NCBI GenBank assembly: GCA_017421025.1
Contig: JAFQME010000014.1
Location: 1-36,686 of the forward strand
Source of the DNA: Oscillospiraceae bacterium
Lineage (GTDB): Bacteria > Bacillota > Clostridia > Oscillospirales > JAAYXM01
Direction: 5' to 3'
DNA: 36,686 nt
The translations under genes and the position numbers were made by a program. The notes beneath the pieces were generated by a model. The model was not told the DNA's origin and made no database searches. It saw nothing but the letters and a program-made list of their open reading frames with translations. Shown piece by piece: positions 7,985-17,060 of the stretch; position 1 is the stretch's first letter, and every line of letters begins with the position of its first letter.

Positions 7985-9487
7985 TTGGGCAAGGACGCAC
8001 GCATCAAACGCAATTTAATATCGTCGCTTGTCTACCAAGTTGTGCTGATCTCGCTCGGATTCCTGTTGCCGAGGCTATATCTTGAAAACTTCGGCTCAGA
8101 GGTCAACGGCATTCTATCCACCATCAAGCAGGTGTTTACCTACCTGGTGCTTTTAGAGGCAGGTGTTGGACTTGCCACCACCCAGGCGCTTTACAAACGG
8201 ATAGGAGAGAACGATTACAAAAGCGCAAGCGAGGTTCTCGCTGCCACCCATGCTTACTATCTCAAAACCGGATTTGTCTATGCGGCAATCGTGCTCGGGC
8301 TTGCGGCAGTGTATGCCTATCTCATCCCGAGCTCCATCAACAGTCACGAGCTCTTTTTCATCGTATTGCTCAACGCAGTGCCTGCGCTGTTTAGTTATTT
8401 TGTTCAGGCAAAATATCGGATTCTGATGGAGGTTGACGGGCGAAAATACGTCATCAACCACTCGGAAACAGTGCTCCAAATCGCATCCAACGTGGCAAAG
8501 ATCCTGGTGTTGGTGCTGACCGACAGTTTGATTCTGATTCAGTTGGTGTATTGCATCATCGCCATGATGCAGCTGCTCTTTCTGTATGTCTATGCCAAAC
8601 GCAGATACCGTTGGCTGAATTTGAAAGCAACTCCCGACTTTACGGCAATCTCGCAGAAAAACTCGGTTTTGGTGCATCAGGTCTCAGGCATGGTATTCAA
8701 CAATACCGATGTGATTTTGATTTCCACGCTGTGCGATTTCAAAGCGGCCAGCATTTATGCAATTTACAACATCTTCTTTGCACAGGTGCAGAATTTTATC
8801 ACAAGCGTGGTCTCATCATTTACCTTCGCACTCGGGCAGATGTTCCATGTAGACCGAGAAAAGTTTGACCGTTTGTTTTCTGCATATGAAACGGTTTATA
8901 TCATGGGCACGTTTCTTATCTATACCCTGATGGGGGTGTTTTTGATGCCCATCATCCGCATTTACACCAGCGGAATCAACGATGCGGAGTACTTAAACCC
9001 ACTTTTGATGTTTTTGTTTGTCGTGATGAATCTCCTCGCCAATGCGAAACTTCCTGTCAGCGGGGTCATCGAGTATGCGGGCGAGTTTGCCAAAACCCGC
9101 ACCCATGCGATTTGGGAAATGGTCATCAACCTTACGGTCTCTGTGGCTGCGATCCTGTGCTTTGGCATTTGCGGTGCGATTTTCGGCACGGTTGCAGCGC
9201 TCTTTTACCGCACGGTAGTGACGGTTTCTTACGCAAACAAAACGGTTCTGGGAAGAAGTCGGATGTGTACCTATAAAATTATGCTTGCCAATGCCGCGGT
9301 GTTCGCGGTGACAATGGCGGTATTTTTCGTGGATACCTTCCGCAATGTTTCGTTTGGAAAACTGATTCTGTTCGGTGTTGTCCATTCGCTTTGGATCACC
9401 GGGTTGTATCTGGCGGTGAATTTTATGATCAACAAAACCGCATTCCAAACGCTGCTTGAGTATTACAGGGGGAAACAACAGATATGA
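7985..9487 (+). CDS. Wzx-like polysaccharide repeat-unit flippase
   Basis: A 500-residue, very hydrophobic protein with about 12-14 predicted helices, in the MATE/PST superfamily. The N-terminus KRNLISSLVYQVVLISLGF and the segment LYLENFGSEVNGILSTIKQVF are typical of Wzx-type exporters. It would move the lipid-linked repeat unit to the outer face of the membrane for polymerisation. The start is TTG 7985, set by GAGGAG at 7971-7976 with an 8-base gap; no in-frame ATG fits better. Its stop codon overlaps the GT32 start (ATGA). It is the only flippase of this type in the locus, although GtrA may flip a monosaccharide carrier. Confidence 0.88.
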   Translation: MGKDARIKRNLISSLVYQVVLISLGFLLPRLYLENFGSEVNGILSTIKQVFTYLVLLEAGVGLATTQALYKRIGENDYKSASEVLAATHAYYLKTGFVYAAIVLGLAAVYAYLIPSSINSHELFFIVLLNAVPALFSYFVQAKYRILMEVDGRKYVINHSETVLQIASNVAKILVLVLTDSLILIQLVYCIIAMMQLLFLYVYAKRRYRWLNLKATPDFTAISQKNSVLVHQVSGMVFNNTDVILISTLCDFKAASIYAIYNIFFAQVQNFITSVVSSFTFALGQMFHVDREKFDRLFSAYETVYIMGTFLIYTLMGVFLMPIIRIYTSGINDAEYLNPLLMFLFVVMNLLANAKLPVSGVIEYAGEFAKTRTHAIWEMVINLTVSVAAILCFGICGAIFGTVAALFYRTVVTVSYANKTVLGRSRMCTYKIMLANAAVFAVTMAVFFVDTFRNVSFGKLILFGVVHSLWITGLYLAVNFMINKTAFQTLLEYYRGKQQI

Positions 9488-10218
9488 GTATTCCGAAGGT
9501 GATCCATTATTGCTGGTTCGGAAACGGAAAGCTTCCCGCACTTGCCGAAAAGTGCATTGCAAGCTGGAGGAAATACTGCCCGGATTACGAAATCATCTGC
9601 CATAGCGAAGCAAATTTCGACGTTTCTCAAAATCGATATGCAAGAGAAGCCTATGAGGCGAAAAAATGGGCATTTGTCAGCGATTATGTGCGCTTGAAAG
9701 TCTTGTATGATGAGGGCGGAATTTATCTGGATACCGATGTGGAGCTCTTAAAACCGCTCGATTCTCTGATTGCAGAGCACGGGTTTATGGGCTTTGATGA
9801 TCACGGATTGATCTCTACCGGCCTTGGGTTTGCCTGCGAGGCGGGAAACCAAGCGGTCGGCGCAATCCTTCGGGATTATGACAACATCCCGTTCCTCCGT
9901 GCAGACGGGACGTATGATCAGACCCCGTGTCCGAATCGAAACACCGAGGTCTTAAAACAACTCGGGATAGACGTAGCCTGCAGCGATCAAGTCTTTCTGG
10001 GGCTTCGGATGCTGCCGGAAGAGTATCTCTGCCCGCTGAAATATGAGAGTGGGAAAAAGCACATCACCAAAAATACATATTCGATTCATCATTTCTGTGC
10101 ATCGTGGACTTCGCCCACCGCAAAACGGACATTGTTTGTAAAGCGTCTCATCGGCGTGAAGTTATACGAGAAACTCTACGGAAAATTTTTACATAAACTC
10201 AACTGGTTGGAGTGGTAA
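9484..10218 (+). CDS. GT32-family glycosyltransferase (capsular polysaccharide type)
   Basis: A 244-residue cytoplasmic protein. The start IPKVIHYCWFG, the segment AFVSDYVRLKVLYDEGGIYLD and the DXD motif Asp83-Thr-Asp85 are characteristic of Gly_transf_sug (GT32) enzymes, which use the Asp residues to bind Mn2+ and the nucleotide sugar. It probably adds one sugar of the repeat unit on the lipid carrier. ATG 9484 overlaps the flippase stop codon. A short helical C-terminus (FVKRLIGVKLYEKLYGKFLH) may associate with the membrane. Family call strong; donor and acceptor unknown. Confidence 0.88.
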   Translation: MSIPKVIHYCWFGNGKLPALAEKCIASWRKYCPDYEIICHSEANFDVSQNRYAREAYEAKKWAFVSDYVRLKVLYDEGGIYLDTDVELLKPLDSLIAEHGFMGFDDHGLISTGLGFACEAGNQAVGAILRDYDNIPFLRADGTYDQTPCPNRNTEVLKQLGIDVACSDQVFLGLRMLPEEYLCPLKYESGKKHITKNTYSIHHFCASWTSPTAKRTLFVKRLIGVKLYEKLYGKFLHKLNWLEW

Positions 10219-10220
10219 CT

Positions 10221-11774
10221 GTGCCCGAAAAAACATTGGAAAAACTGAAAAAGACGATTCAGCCTGAGTGGAAGGCTTGCTTTTTCGCTGCACTTTTGGT
10301 GGGTTTTCTTGCACATTTTTACAAACTCACAAACCATCTCCCAAACTGGGACGGGCTGGTGTTCCGCTATGATCCGCAGAATATGCTGGGTCTGGGGCGC
10401 TGGTTTTTGTCGGTAGTATGTGCACCGAGTTCTTTTTACGATCTGCCGTTTCTAAACGGCATCATTGCGATTGTGTTTCACGCATTGGGTGCGGTCTGCA
10501 TTTGTGAGGTGCTCGGCGTGCGGGAGAAAACCACCGCAGGGTTGATCGGCGCAGTCGTCGTGTCGTTTTCGACCGTCACCTCGGTGTTGATGTACAACTA
10601 TGTTGCAGACGGGTACAGCATTGCGTTTTTCCTCGCTTGCCTTGCGGCGTTGTATCTGACAAAAGAAAAACCGAAATACTGGCTTGGCGTGGTGCTCATT
10701 GCGCTGACGACCGGGATTTATCAAGCCTATGTCACGGTTACGATCATGCTGATTCTGCTGAAAATGATCGACAAAACCATTTACGGAAATGTGTCCTTTG
10801 GGAAGATCCTCAAAAAGTGTGCATGGATTCTTGCATCCGGAATTTTGGGCATGGCGCTCTATGCGGTCGTCCTCAAATTACTGCTTGCGGTCTCTTCGAC
10901 AGAACTGCTCGAATATCAAGGGATCAATGATTCTGCAGCCCTTGCGGGGCTTGATTTGTTCGCCGCCCTCTATGTGGTGAAGGAAACCTTCCTCAGTTGT
11001 TTCTTTGATGCGTCAAACGGGCCGAATGTCTATGTGATTCTCAACCTCATTGTTTTGGCAGTAACAGTAGGCTATTATCTCAAATATACCGTGCGAAACA
11101 AGGTTTACAAACACCCCGCCAATATTGCGGTTGCGCTTTTGCTGGTGGTCTTGCTATTCTTTGGCGCAGGTGCGCTTGCATTTGTCAATGCGTCGGTGGA
11201 TTACCACAACCTCATGCGGATGGGATACGTGGTGTTTTATCTGTTGTTCCTCTTGATTTATGAGCGGGGGCAGGAGCATACCGAAACCCACACCGCAATC
11301 AAGCGCTGGATCGTGCTTGTACTTGCATTGGTCATCGTTGCAAACCAGGTGGTCATCGCAAACGTGAGTTATCACAAAGCACACATGGCTTATGAAAAAT
11401 CTTACGGGGTTTTGGTGCGGATTGCAGACCGTATCGAGCAAACTCCGGGTGCCGATACGTGTGACAGACTGCTTGTGGTCGGTGCTTTGGAAGACAGCGA
11501 GGCATACAGCGTGAATTTGCCTCCCGAAATCACCGGGATCACGGATGGGTATCTCATCCGTGCGGATGACGAAACCGTGGGACAGAGCGTTTTTTGCAGT
11601 GCACTGAATGACTATTGCGGAAAACAGTATGTTTTTGTAAGCGGGCAGGAAAAGCAAGCCATGCTTGAAACGGCTGAGGTCTTCTCCATGGGGATTTGGC
11701 CCGCAAACGGTTGTGTGGCGGTCGTGGAAGATACCGTGGTGGTAAAGCTTGGGGCTGAAGGAGAGCATCAGTGA
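10221..11774 (+). CDS. GtrII-like membrane glycosyltransferase
   Basis: A 517-residue polytopic protein with about ten helices and an extracellular C-terminal tail (about 390-517). The N-terminal region HLPNWDGLVFRYDPQNMLGLGRWFLS resembles the glucosyl transferase GtrII domain (Pfam GtrII), which moves a sugar from a polyprenyl-phosphate donor to a growing surface polymer outside the membrane. GTG 10221 is chosen because GGAG at 10209-10212 sits 8 bases upstream; the GTG at 10212 has no site. With GtrA (7028) and GtrB (26008) it would complete a side-chain addition module. The next start overlaps its stop (GTGA). Confidence 0.75.
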   Translation: MPEKTLEKLKKTIQPEWKACFFAALLVGFLAHFYKLTNHLPNWDGLVFRYDPQNMLGLGRWFLSVVCAPSSFYDLPFLNGIIAIVFHALGAVCICEVLGVREKTTAGLIGAVVVSFSTVTSVLMYNYVADGYSIAFFLACLAALYLTKEKPKYWLGVVLIALTTGIYQAYVTVTIMLILLKMIDKTIYGNVSFGKILKKCAWILASGILGMALYAVVLKLLLAVSSTELLEYQGINDSAALAGLDLFAALYVVKETFLSCFFDASNGPNVYVILNLIVLAVTVGYYLKYTVRNKVYKHPANIAVALLLVVLLFFGAGALAFVNASVDYHNLMRMGYVVFYLLFLLIYERGQEHTETHTAIKRWIVLVLALVIVANQVVIANVSYHKAHMAYEKSYGVLVRIADRIEQTPGADTCDRLLVVGALEDSEAYSVNLPPEITGITDGYLIRADDETVGQSVFCSALNDYCGKQYVFVSGQEKQAMLETAEVFSMGIWPANGCVAVVEDTVVVKLGAEGEHQ

Positions 11775-12616
11775 TTTGGTTTTGTGCTGACGATTACGGT
11801 TTGAACGAGGCATCTTCGGTGCGCATTCTGGAATGCGTCCGAAAAGGTGCGCTCAATAAAGTGAGTGTCTTTCCCAATTTGGGGAGGGTAGAGCTGCAGC
11901 CCTTGTGGGAGGTGCCGAATCTTCGGGTTTCCCTGCACCTCAATTTGGTGGAGGGGTGCTGCATGGCTGAGACTGAAGCCGTGGGTCTGCTTGCAGACCA
12001 AAACGGGGCATTTCGCCACACCTTTGGCGGGCTCTTCCTACAAAGTCTCTTGCATCCGAAACAACTGGAAGAGCAGCTTTTCCGTGAGATACGGGCGCAA
12101 GTGCGCTTTTGGAAACAAGCGCTGCCGCAAGGAGTACCATTTTGCATTGACAGTCACCAGCACACCCATATGATTCCCGCCGTGTGGAATGCACTGGTTC
12201 GGGTGCTCCGGGAAGAGCGCATTCGTCCGGATTATATACGCATTCCGGCGGAACCGATTTTGCCGTATCTCAAAGCACCGACAGCGTTTCACCCGATCAA
12301 CCTGGTCAAGCAGTGGCTGCTCAAAGGGTTATGGGGCATCAACCGCAAACGGGGAGAACAATTTCCAACCGCATGCTTTTTTGGGATTTTGTTTTCCGGG
12401 AAGATGGACGAAAAACGGGTGCAGCGGGTGCTGCCTCACTATGAAACAATCGCAGAGAACCAACAGATGGATTTGGAAGTGCTGTTCCATCCCGGGTATT
12501 TGGAAGATGAAGCGTTTGGGGACAAACACATTGTGTTTATACCATTTTACCGTTCTAAAAACAGAAAAACAGAGTTTGATGCTGTAAACAAATTATCGGA
12601 AAGAAGGGGTCTGTGA
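11771..12616 (+). CDS. YdjC/ChbG-family carbohydrate deacetylase
   Basis: A 281-residue protein. The N-terminal CADDYGLNEA and the segment IDSHQHTHMIPAVW carry the Asp and His residues that bind the metal in YdjC/ChbG/HpnK proteins, which remove N-acetyl groups from amino sugars. In this context it probably deacetylates a lipid-linked or polymer sugar. The start GTG 11771 has AAGGAG at 11758-11763 and overlaps the upstream stop codon (GTGA). Downstream, its TGA shares one base with the ATG of the sugar transferase. There is no signal peptide, so a cytoplasmic substrate is likely. The exact substrate is not determined. Confidence 0.85.
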   Translation: MIWFCADDYGLNEASSVRILECVRKGALNKVSVFPNLGRVELQPLWEVPNLRVSLHLNLVEGCCMAETEAVGLLADQNGAFRHTFGGLFLQSLLHPKQLEEQLFREIRAQVRFWKQALPQGVPFCIDSHQHTHMIPAVWNALVRVLREERIRPDYIRIPAEPILPYLKAPTAFHPINLVKQWLLKGLWGINRKRGEQFPTACFFGILFSGKMDEKRVQRVLPHYETIAENQQMDLEVLFHPGYLEDEAFGDKHIVFIPFYRSKNRKTEFDAVNKLSERRGL

Positions 12617-13296
12617 TGCCTTACATTGAGCAGGATCAGGTAGACACAAAGACAAGAGAAAAACTGGAAGCGATCATAGAAAAGTCCTATGGATCGTACT
12701 GGAAAAAGAAACGGCTGTTTGACATCTTTTTTGCAACCCTGATTTTGCTCTTTTTCCTGCCGATCATGGCGGTGATTGCGATCATTATCGTGATTGATGA
12801 CCCGAGTGCCGGGCCGTTTTATAAGCAAATCCGAGTTGGGCGCCACGGGAAAGAGTTTTATATGTATAAATTCCGTACCATGCGTGCGAATGCAGACCAG
12901 ATGATCGAGCAGCTTGCCAAGCAAAACGAGATGGACGGGCCTGTGTTCAAAATGAAAGAGGATCCGCGCATCACTCGTGTTGGAAAGTACTTGCGGAAAC
13001 TATCACTGGATGAGTTGATGCAGTTTTTCAATGTGTTCAAGGGCGATATGACCTTGGTGGGCCCGCGTCCTCCCCTTCCGAGAGAGGTGCAGTATTACAC
13101 CGATTATCAGAGATTGCGCCTGCTTGTAACCCCCGGGATCACCTGCACTTGGCAGATTTCGAAAAACAGAAACGACATCCCGTTTGAGCAGTGGGTGGAA
13201 ATGGACATTGAGTACATCCAGACCAGAACATATCTCAATGATTTGAAAATCATGCTGAAAACACCGATCGTAATGTTGACTGCGACCGGACGATAG
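12616..13296 (+). CDS. Polyprenyl-phosphate sugar-1-phosphate transferase (initiating enzyme)
   Basis: A 226-residue protein matching the catalytic bacterial sugar transferase domain (WcaJ/RfbP/PglC type). One hydrophobic hairpin (about 38-62, after KKKRLFDIFFATL) is followed by GPFYKQIRVGRHGKEFYMYKFRTM, ITRVGKYLRKLSLDELMQFFNV and GDMTLVGPRPPLPREV. It would start repeat-unit synthesis by placing a sugar 1-phosphate on undecaprenyl phosphate. The large N-terminal membrane domain of WcaJ-type enzymes is absent, so this is the short monotopic form. ATG 12616 is chosen over GTG 12613 because AGAAGGGG at 12602-12609 gives normal spacing. It overlaps the upstream stop by one base. Confidence 0.92.
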   Translation: MPYIEQDQVDTKTREKLEAIIEKSYGSYWKKKRLFDIFFATLILLFFLPIMAVIAIIIVIDDPSAGPFYKQIRVGRHGKEFYMYKFRTMRANADQMIEQLAKQNEMDGPVFKMKEDPRITRVGKYLRKLSLDELMQFFNVFKGDMTLVGPRPPLPREVQYYTDYQRLRLLVTPGITCTWQISKNRNDIPFEQWVEMDIEYIQTRTYLNDLKIMLKTPIVMLTATGR

Positions 13297-13316
13297 GAAA
13301 CGTTGGAGTGAGAAAT

Positions 13317-14435
13317 ATGAAAGTTGCAATGATTGGGCACAAGGTGGTTCCGTCCCGACGCGGCGGAATTGAAACCGTCCTCACAACACTCTGCCCGATG
13401 CTGGTGGAACAGGGGATAGACGTCACCTGTTATAACCGCTCGTCGGACAAGGTGGAAAACGAATACGTGGGCACGGTGGAAAACCGCATGTACAAAGGCG
13501 TGAAGCTCAAGTGCGCATGGACCGTCAATTTGCGTGGGTTTGCGGCCATGATTGCATCTTTCACCGCTGCGATCTCAGCGGCCTTTGGGAAATACGACGT
13601 GGTCCACTTTCATGCGGAAGGACCGTGTGCAGCATTGTGGATTTCCAAATTATTCGGAAAGAAATGTGTTGCCACTGTCCACGGGTTGGACTGGCAGCGT
13701 GAGAAATGGGGCAAGGGCTTTGCCTCCAAATACATCAAATTCGGTGAAAAGGTTTTGGTAAAATACGCAGATGAAGTGATTGTGCTCAGCCGTGCGGCAC
13801 ACGATTACTTCAAAGAGACCTACAACCGAGAAACCACAATCATTCATAACGGCATCAGCCGTCCCGAGCGAAAAGAAGCAAACTTGATTTGTGAGCAGTT
13901 TGGGCTTCGGAAAGACGAGTATCTCCTGCTGGTTTCCCGCCTGACTGCGGAAAAGGGCATTCATTATTTGATCGATGCGTACAACCGCATTGAGACAAAT
14001 CAAAAACTGGTGATCGCAGGCGATACCAGCGACACCGACGAGTACGTGGCGGAACTCAAAGCGAAAGCGGCGGGAAATCCCAACATCCTCTTTACCGGGT
14101 TTGTATCCGGGGATCTCTTGCAGGAGCTTTATTCCAACGCCTATCTGTTTGTATTGCCGTCCGATTTGGAGGGGATGTCGTTGTGTCTGTTGGAATCCCT
14201 TTCATTTGGAAACGCACTTTTGTGTTCGGACATTCCGGAAAATACCGCAGTTGCGGAAGACCATGCAATGTACTTCCGAAAAGGGAATGTGGCAGACCTT
14301 GCGGAAAAACTTGGGGCGCTGTGTGCTGACAGTTCCCTTGTCGAGAAACTCCGAGACGGAGCGGATGAGTTTATTGTGAACAAATACAGCTGGCAGGATG
14401 TCGCAGAGGCAACTTGTCGCTTATATCAACGGTAA
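13317..14435 (+). CDS. GT4-family glycosyltransferase
   Basis: A 372-residue GT-B fold protein. The N-terminal domain starts MKVAMIGHKVVPSRRGGIETV, and the C-terminal domain (about 190-360) has LLVSRLTAEKGIHYLIDAY and the EX7E nucleotide-sugar motif in DLEGMSLCLLES. GT4 enzymes are retaining and use nucleotide or lipid sugars. The N-terminus resembles DUF1972-type rhamnosyl/mannosyl-transferases, but I would not assign the sugar. ATG 13317 is set by GGAG at 13305-13308 (8-base gap); the GTG 9 bases upstream overlaps that site. It lies 20 bases after the initiating transferase. Confidence 0.9.
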   Translation: MKVAMIGHKVVPSRRGGIETVLTTLCPMLVEQGIDVTCYNRSSDKVENEYVGTVENRMYKGVKLKCAWTVNLRGFAAMIASFTAAISAAFGKYDVVHFHAEGPCAALWISKLFGKKCVATVHGLDWQREKWGKGFASKYIKFGEKVLVKYADEVIVLSRAAHDYFKETYNRETTIIHNGISRPERKEANLICEQFGLRKDEYLLLVSRLTAEKGIHYLIDAYNRIETNQKLVIAGDTSDTDEYVAELKAKAAGNPNILFTGFVSGDLLQELYSNAYLFVLPSDLEGMSLCLLESLSFGNALLCSDIPENTAVAEDHAMYFRKGNVADLAEKLGALCADSSLVEKLRDGADEFIVNKYSWQDVAEATCRLYQR

Positions 14436-14451
14436 AGAGAAGGGTTTTACG

Positions 14452-15672
14452 ATGAGCAAGACAAATCAGATGGAAGCGTATAACGCACAAATCAAAGAAC
14501 TGTTCCGAGAGTTTGCAGGAGAAGCGTTATTTGATGCTTGGGCAGATCATTTTGATGTGGAGTTTGAGGGTGGCAAAATCGTCACCGTTTGCTACTACGG
14601 AACCGAGAAAGTCAAAACATTTCAAAAGGCTTGCAAAGCCGATTTAAAAACCGCAGTGGTCAGTGCACTGGGCCCGGGCAAGAAAATCAAAATGAAAAAG
14701 AGAGCACGCAAAGTACCGGATACCAAAACGAGGAAGAATCTCCGTGCGCTCAAATTCTTCGTCATCGGTATGGTGTTTGTTTGCATTGCAACTGCGATTC
14801 TGCTTGTGTTGGGCAGTTATATCCAGAATCGGAGCTTTCGAGAAACCTTTTATAACGCAAGCAGCATCAAGTTGGACGGGGGCATGCGTGTGGTTCAACT
14901 GTCGGATCTGCACAATACCGAGTACGGTGAAAACAACAAGCGCCTGCTGGAACGTGTGAAAGCGCTCGCTCCCAACATCATTATTTGCACCGGGGACATG
15001 GTAAACTCCGCAACCGAAGATGTTTCCTTTGCGACTGCGTTGTGTGAAGAACTGGCGAAAATCGCCCCTGCGTATTACATCTACGGCAACAACGAAGTGG
15101 AGAGCATTTACGATGTTTTGCTAATGGAAAAGGAGTTAGACGAGAAATTCGGGTTTGATGACACCAATCGAGACGAAAACGCCCTCCGTGCACTTCCGGA
15201 TGCGTTTGAAACAAGTTTGGAAGCGGTTGGCATGAAAGTTCTCAAAAACGAGTGTGACACGATCACGGTGAACAACGTGAAGGTGGATGTTTACGGGGTG
15301 CTCAACTCCAACCCGTCTTCCTTCTGGTCGTATTCGGAAACCGCATTTCTTGCGTATCTCAATGAAAACCCGGATCACCTCAAAATCACCGCAGTGCATG
15401 AGCCGTTTATCTTCGAAACCTTTGAAACCGAGTTTTGGGGCGATTTGATGGTTTGCGGGCACACCCACGGAGGAACCGCACGCCTGCCCGTCTTAGGCCC
15501 GGTTTATACCCATGAGGGTGGGCTCTTCCCCGAAAGAAGCGGAAACTTTGTCTACGGGAGATACCAGGTTTCCGGCTGCCCCTTGATTGTAAGCGGGGGA
15601 CTGGAAAATACCAATGTATTTCGCATCAATAACCAGCCCGAGCTGGTTGTGATCGACCTGAATAAATTCTAA
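14452..15672 (+). CDS. Membrane-anchored metallophosphoesterase with a GNNE variant motif
   Basis: A 406-residue protein. A small unrecognised N-terminal domain (1-80) and a basic stretch lead to one membrane helix (about 102-124). A calcineurin-like phosphoesterase domain (about 140-405) on the outer side follows, similar in layout to YaeI-like enzymes. Metal-binding motifs are VVQLSDLH, CTGDMVNS, AVHEPF and CGHTHGG. The usual GNHE/GNHD is YGNNE (Gly212-Asn-Asn-Glu215), so the His that normally helps catalysis is Asn214. The enzyme could be inactive, altered or have a compensating residue. It could act on a lipid pyrophosphate or polymer at the cell surface. ATG 14452 follows AGAGAAGGG; the upstream extension overlaps the GT4 gene. 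It sits between a glycosyltransferase and the chain-length genes. Confidence 0.85.
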   Translation: MSKTNQMEAYNAQIKELFREFAGEALFDAWADHFDVEFEGGKIVTVCYYGTEKVKTFQKACKADLKTAVVSALGPGKKIKMKKRARKVPDTKTRKNLRALKFFVIGMVFVCIATAILLVLGSYIQNRSFRETFYNASSIKLDGGMRVVQLSDLHNTEYGENNKRLLERVKALAPNIIICTGDMVNSATEDVSFATALCEELAKIAPAYYIYGNNEVESIYDVLLMEKELDEKFGFDDTNRDENALRALPDAFETSLEAVGMKVLKNECDTITVNNVKVDVYGVLNSNPSSFWSYSETAFLAYLNENPDHLKITAVHEPFIFETFETEFWGDLMVCGHTHGGTARLPVLGPVYTHEGGLFPERSGNFVYGRYQVSGCPLIVSGGLENTNVFRINNQPELVVIDLNKF

Positions 15673-15692
15673 GATCGGGAGGTGGATGGAAG

Positions 15693-17048
15693 ATGCTGAT
15701 CGCAATTCTTGAAAAGGCGATTCTTTTGGTTGTCGCTGCGATATTTGCACTGGCTGGTTTGCGCATTGTTCTGCGTGCAAAAAACGTCAATCATACAGAG
15801 CGTGTGCAGATTTTTAAAAGCGCAGAGTATCTCAATGCGTGGATTCTCCTGCTTTGCTTTGTCACCACCATGGTATTCGGTGTGTTCAATCATTTTGATT
15901 TGAAACAATCGGTTCATGCGATTGTCTCGCTGAATTATTCCGAGGCATCCCAGGCGCTCAACTCCAACGGTACCCACTATAACATGGCGGAAATCATCAG
16001 CGATGAGGTGGTGGAGCGTGCCATCAAAAAAGGTGCACTGGAAGATGTCACAGTCAAGCAACTGAAGAACTGCCTTGTGGTTTACCCGTGCGTGCAGGGC
16101 GGTGTGGGCGATGAAACCGAGTATCATATTTCCACCGAGTTTGCGGTGGAATACCACGCATCCAAAGACACCGCACACTTGGATTCGGAAAACGTCATCA
16201 AGCTGATCACATCAGCTTATAAGGAATACTACATCGAGCGGTATACCGACAATTTCAAACTCGATGCGGAAAAGCCGGACTTTACCAAAATGGAATATAT
16301 GGACATCGTGCTGTACCTCGATAAGGAGACCCAGGCAATTTTGGATTACTTGTACGGTCTGGCGGGGCAAAATCCCAGCTTTACCACCGAAGACGGAAGC
16401 ACCTTCAGCTCCATTGCAGGTAAGGTGCACCAGTTCCAGCAAACCCAAATCAATCAGAACCTGAAATCTCTCATTTTACAAAACGGGCTCGCCAGAAATA
16501 AGCAGGGATATATCGACCGTTTGTCGTATCACAACAAGAATGTGGACTTTACACGGCAGAAAAACGATGTATCTTATCGCCTTTGCAATCAGGCGATTGA
16601 GAAGTACAGCGAGGAAATGACCCGCATCGTGCTGGTTCCGACTTGGGACAAAGACGGCAAGTATTACATGGGCAGAACCAAAGTGGGTGTGGATGAACTC
16701 TCTGTGATGGCGACCAAATTCAGCGATTATGTTGCTTCCAATGAAAAAGAAATGATGGACAACAACTTGATCATCGGAAAAATCACCTCCGGCGTCCAGA
16801 GCACGCAGGCGTTTGCTGCGGCAGACACACTCATCGACTCGATTTATACGAATATCCAAAACTTCGGTGCAGAGGCGATCAATGCGGGGAAAGAATGTTC
16901 TCGCCATAAAATGAATCAGTGCATTGCGGTCAGCATTTACGGTGTTTCGCTTATGAGCGAGCTAAAGGAATTGCTGCTGTTTGCTGCGTTTGCATATGTT
17001 GCGTTTGTGCTTTCCCGTATTGCGAAGAAATTTCCCAAAAAGGCGTAA
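15693..17048 (+). CDS. Membrane protein of unknown family with a large outer domain
   Basis: A 451-residue protein that I do not recognise. Two N-terminal helices (about 4-27 and 47-67) and one C-terminal helix (about 420-441) bracket a roughly 350-residue hydrophilic domain that should lie outside the cell. The domain is rich in charged and helical segments (for example FTRQKNDVSYRLCNQAIEKY). The end is basic (RIAKKFPKKA). The TM-long outer domain-TM layout is like chain-length (Wzz) proteins, and a Wzz-like gene follows after 12 bases, so it may be a partner in polymer export or length control. That role is inference. GGGAGGTGG at 15677-15685 supports ATG 15693. Confidence 0.75.
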   Translation: MLIAILEKAILLVVAAIFALAGLRIVLRAKNVNHTERVQIFKSAEYLNAWILLLCFVTTMVFGVFNHFDLKQSVHAIVSLNYSEASQALNSNGTHYNMAEIISDEVVERAIKKGALEDVTVKQLKNCLVVYPCVQGGVGDETEYHISTEFAVEYHASKDTAHLDSENVIKLITSAYKEYYIERYTDNFKLDAEKPDFTKMEYMDIVLYLDKETQAILDYLYGLAGQNPSFTTEDGSTFSSIAGKVHQFQQTQINQNLKSLILQNGLARNKQGYIDRLSYHNKNVDFTRQKNDVSYRLCNQAIEKYSEEMTRIVLVPTWDKDGKYYMGRTKVGVDELSVMATKFSDYVASNEKEMMDNNLIIGKITSGVQSTQAFAAADTLIDSIYTNIQNFGAEAINAGKECSRHKMNQCIAVSIYGVSLMSELKELLLFAAFAYVAFVLSRIAKKFPKKA

Positions 17049-17060
17049 AGGAGGAGACCA

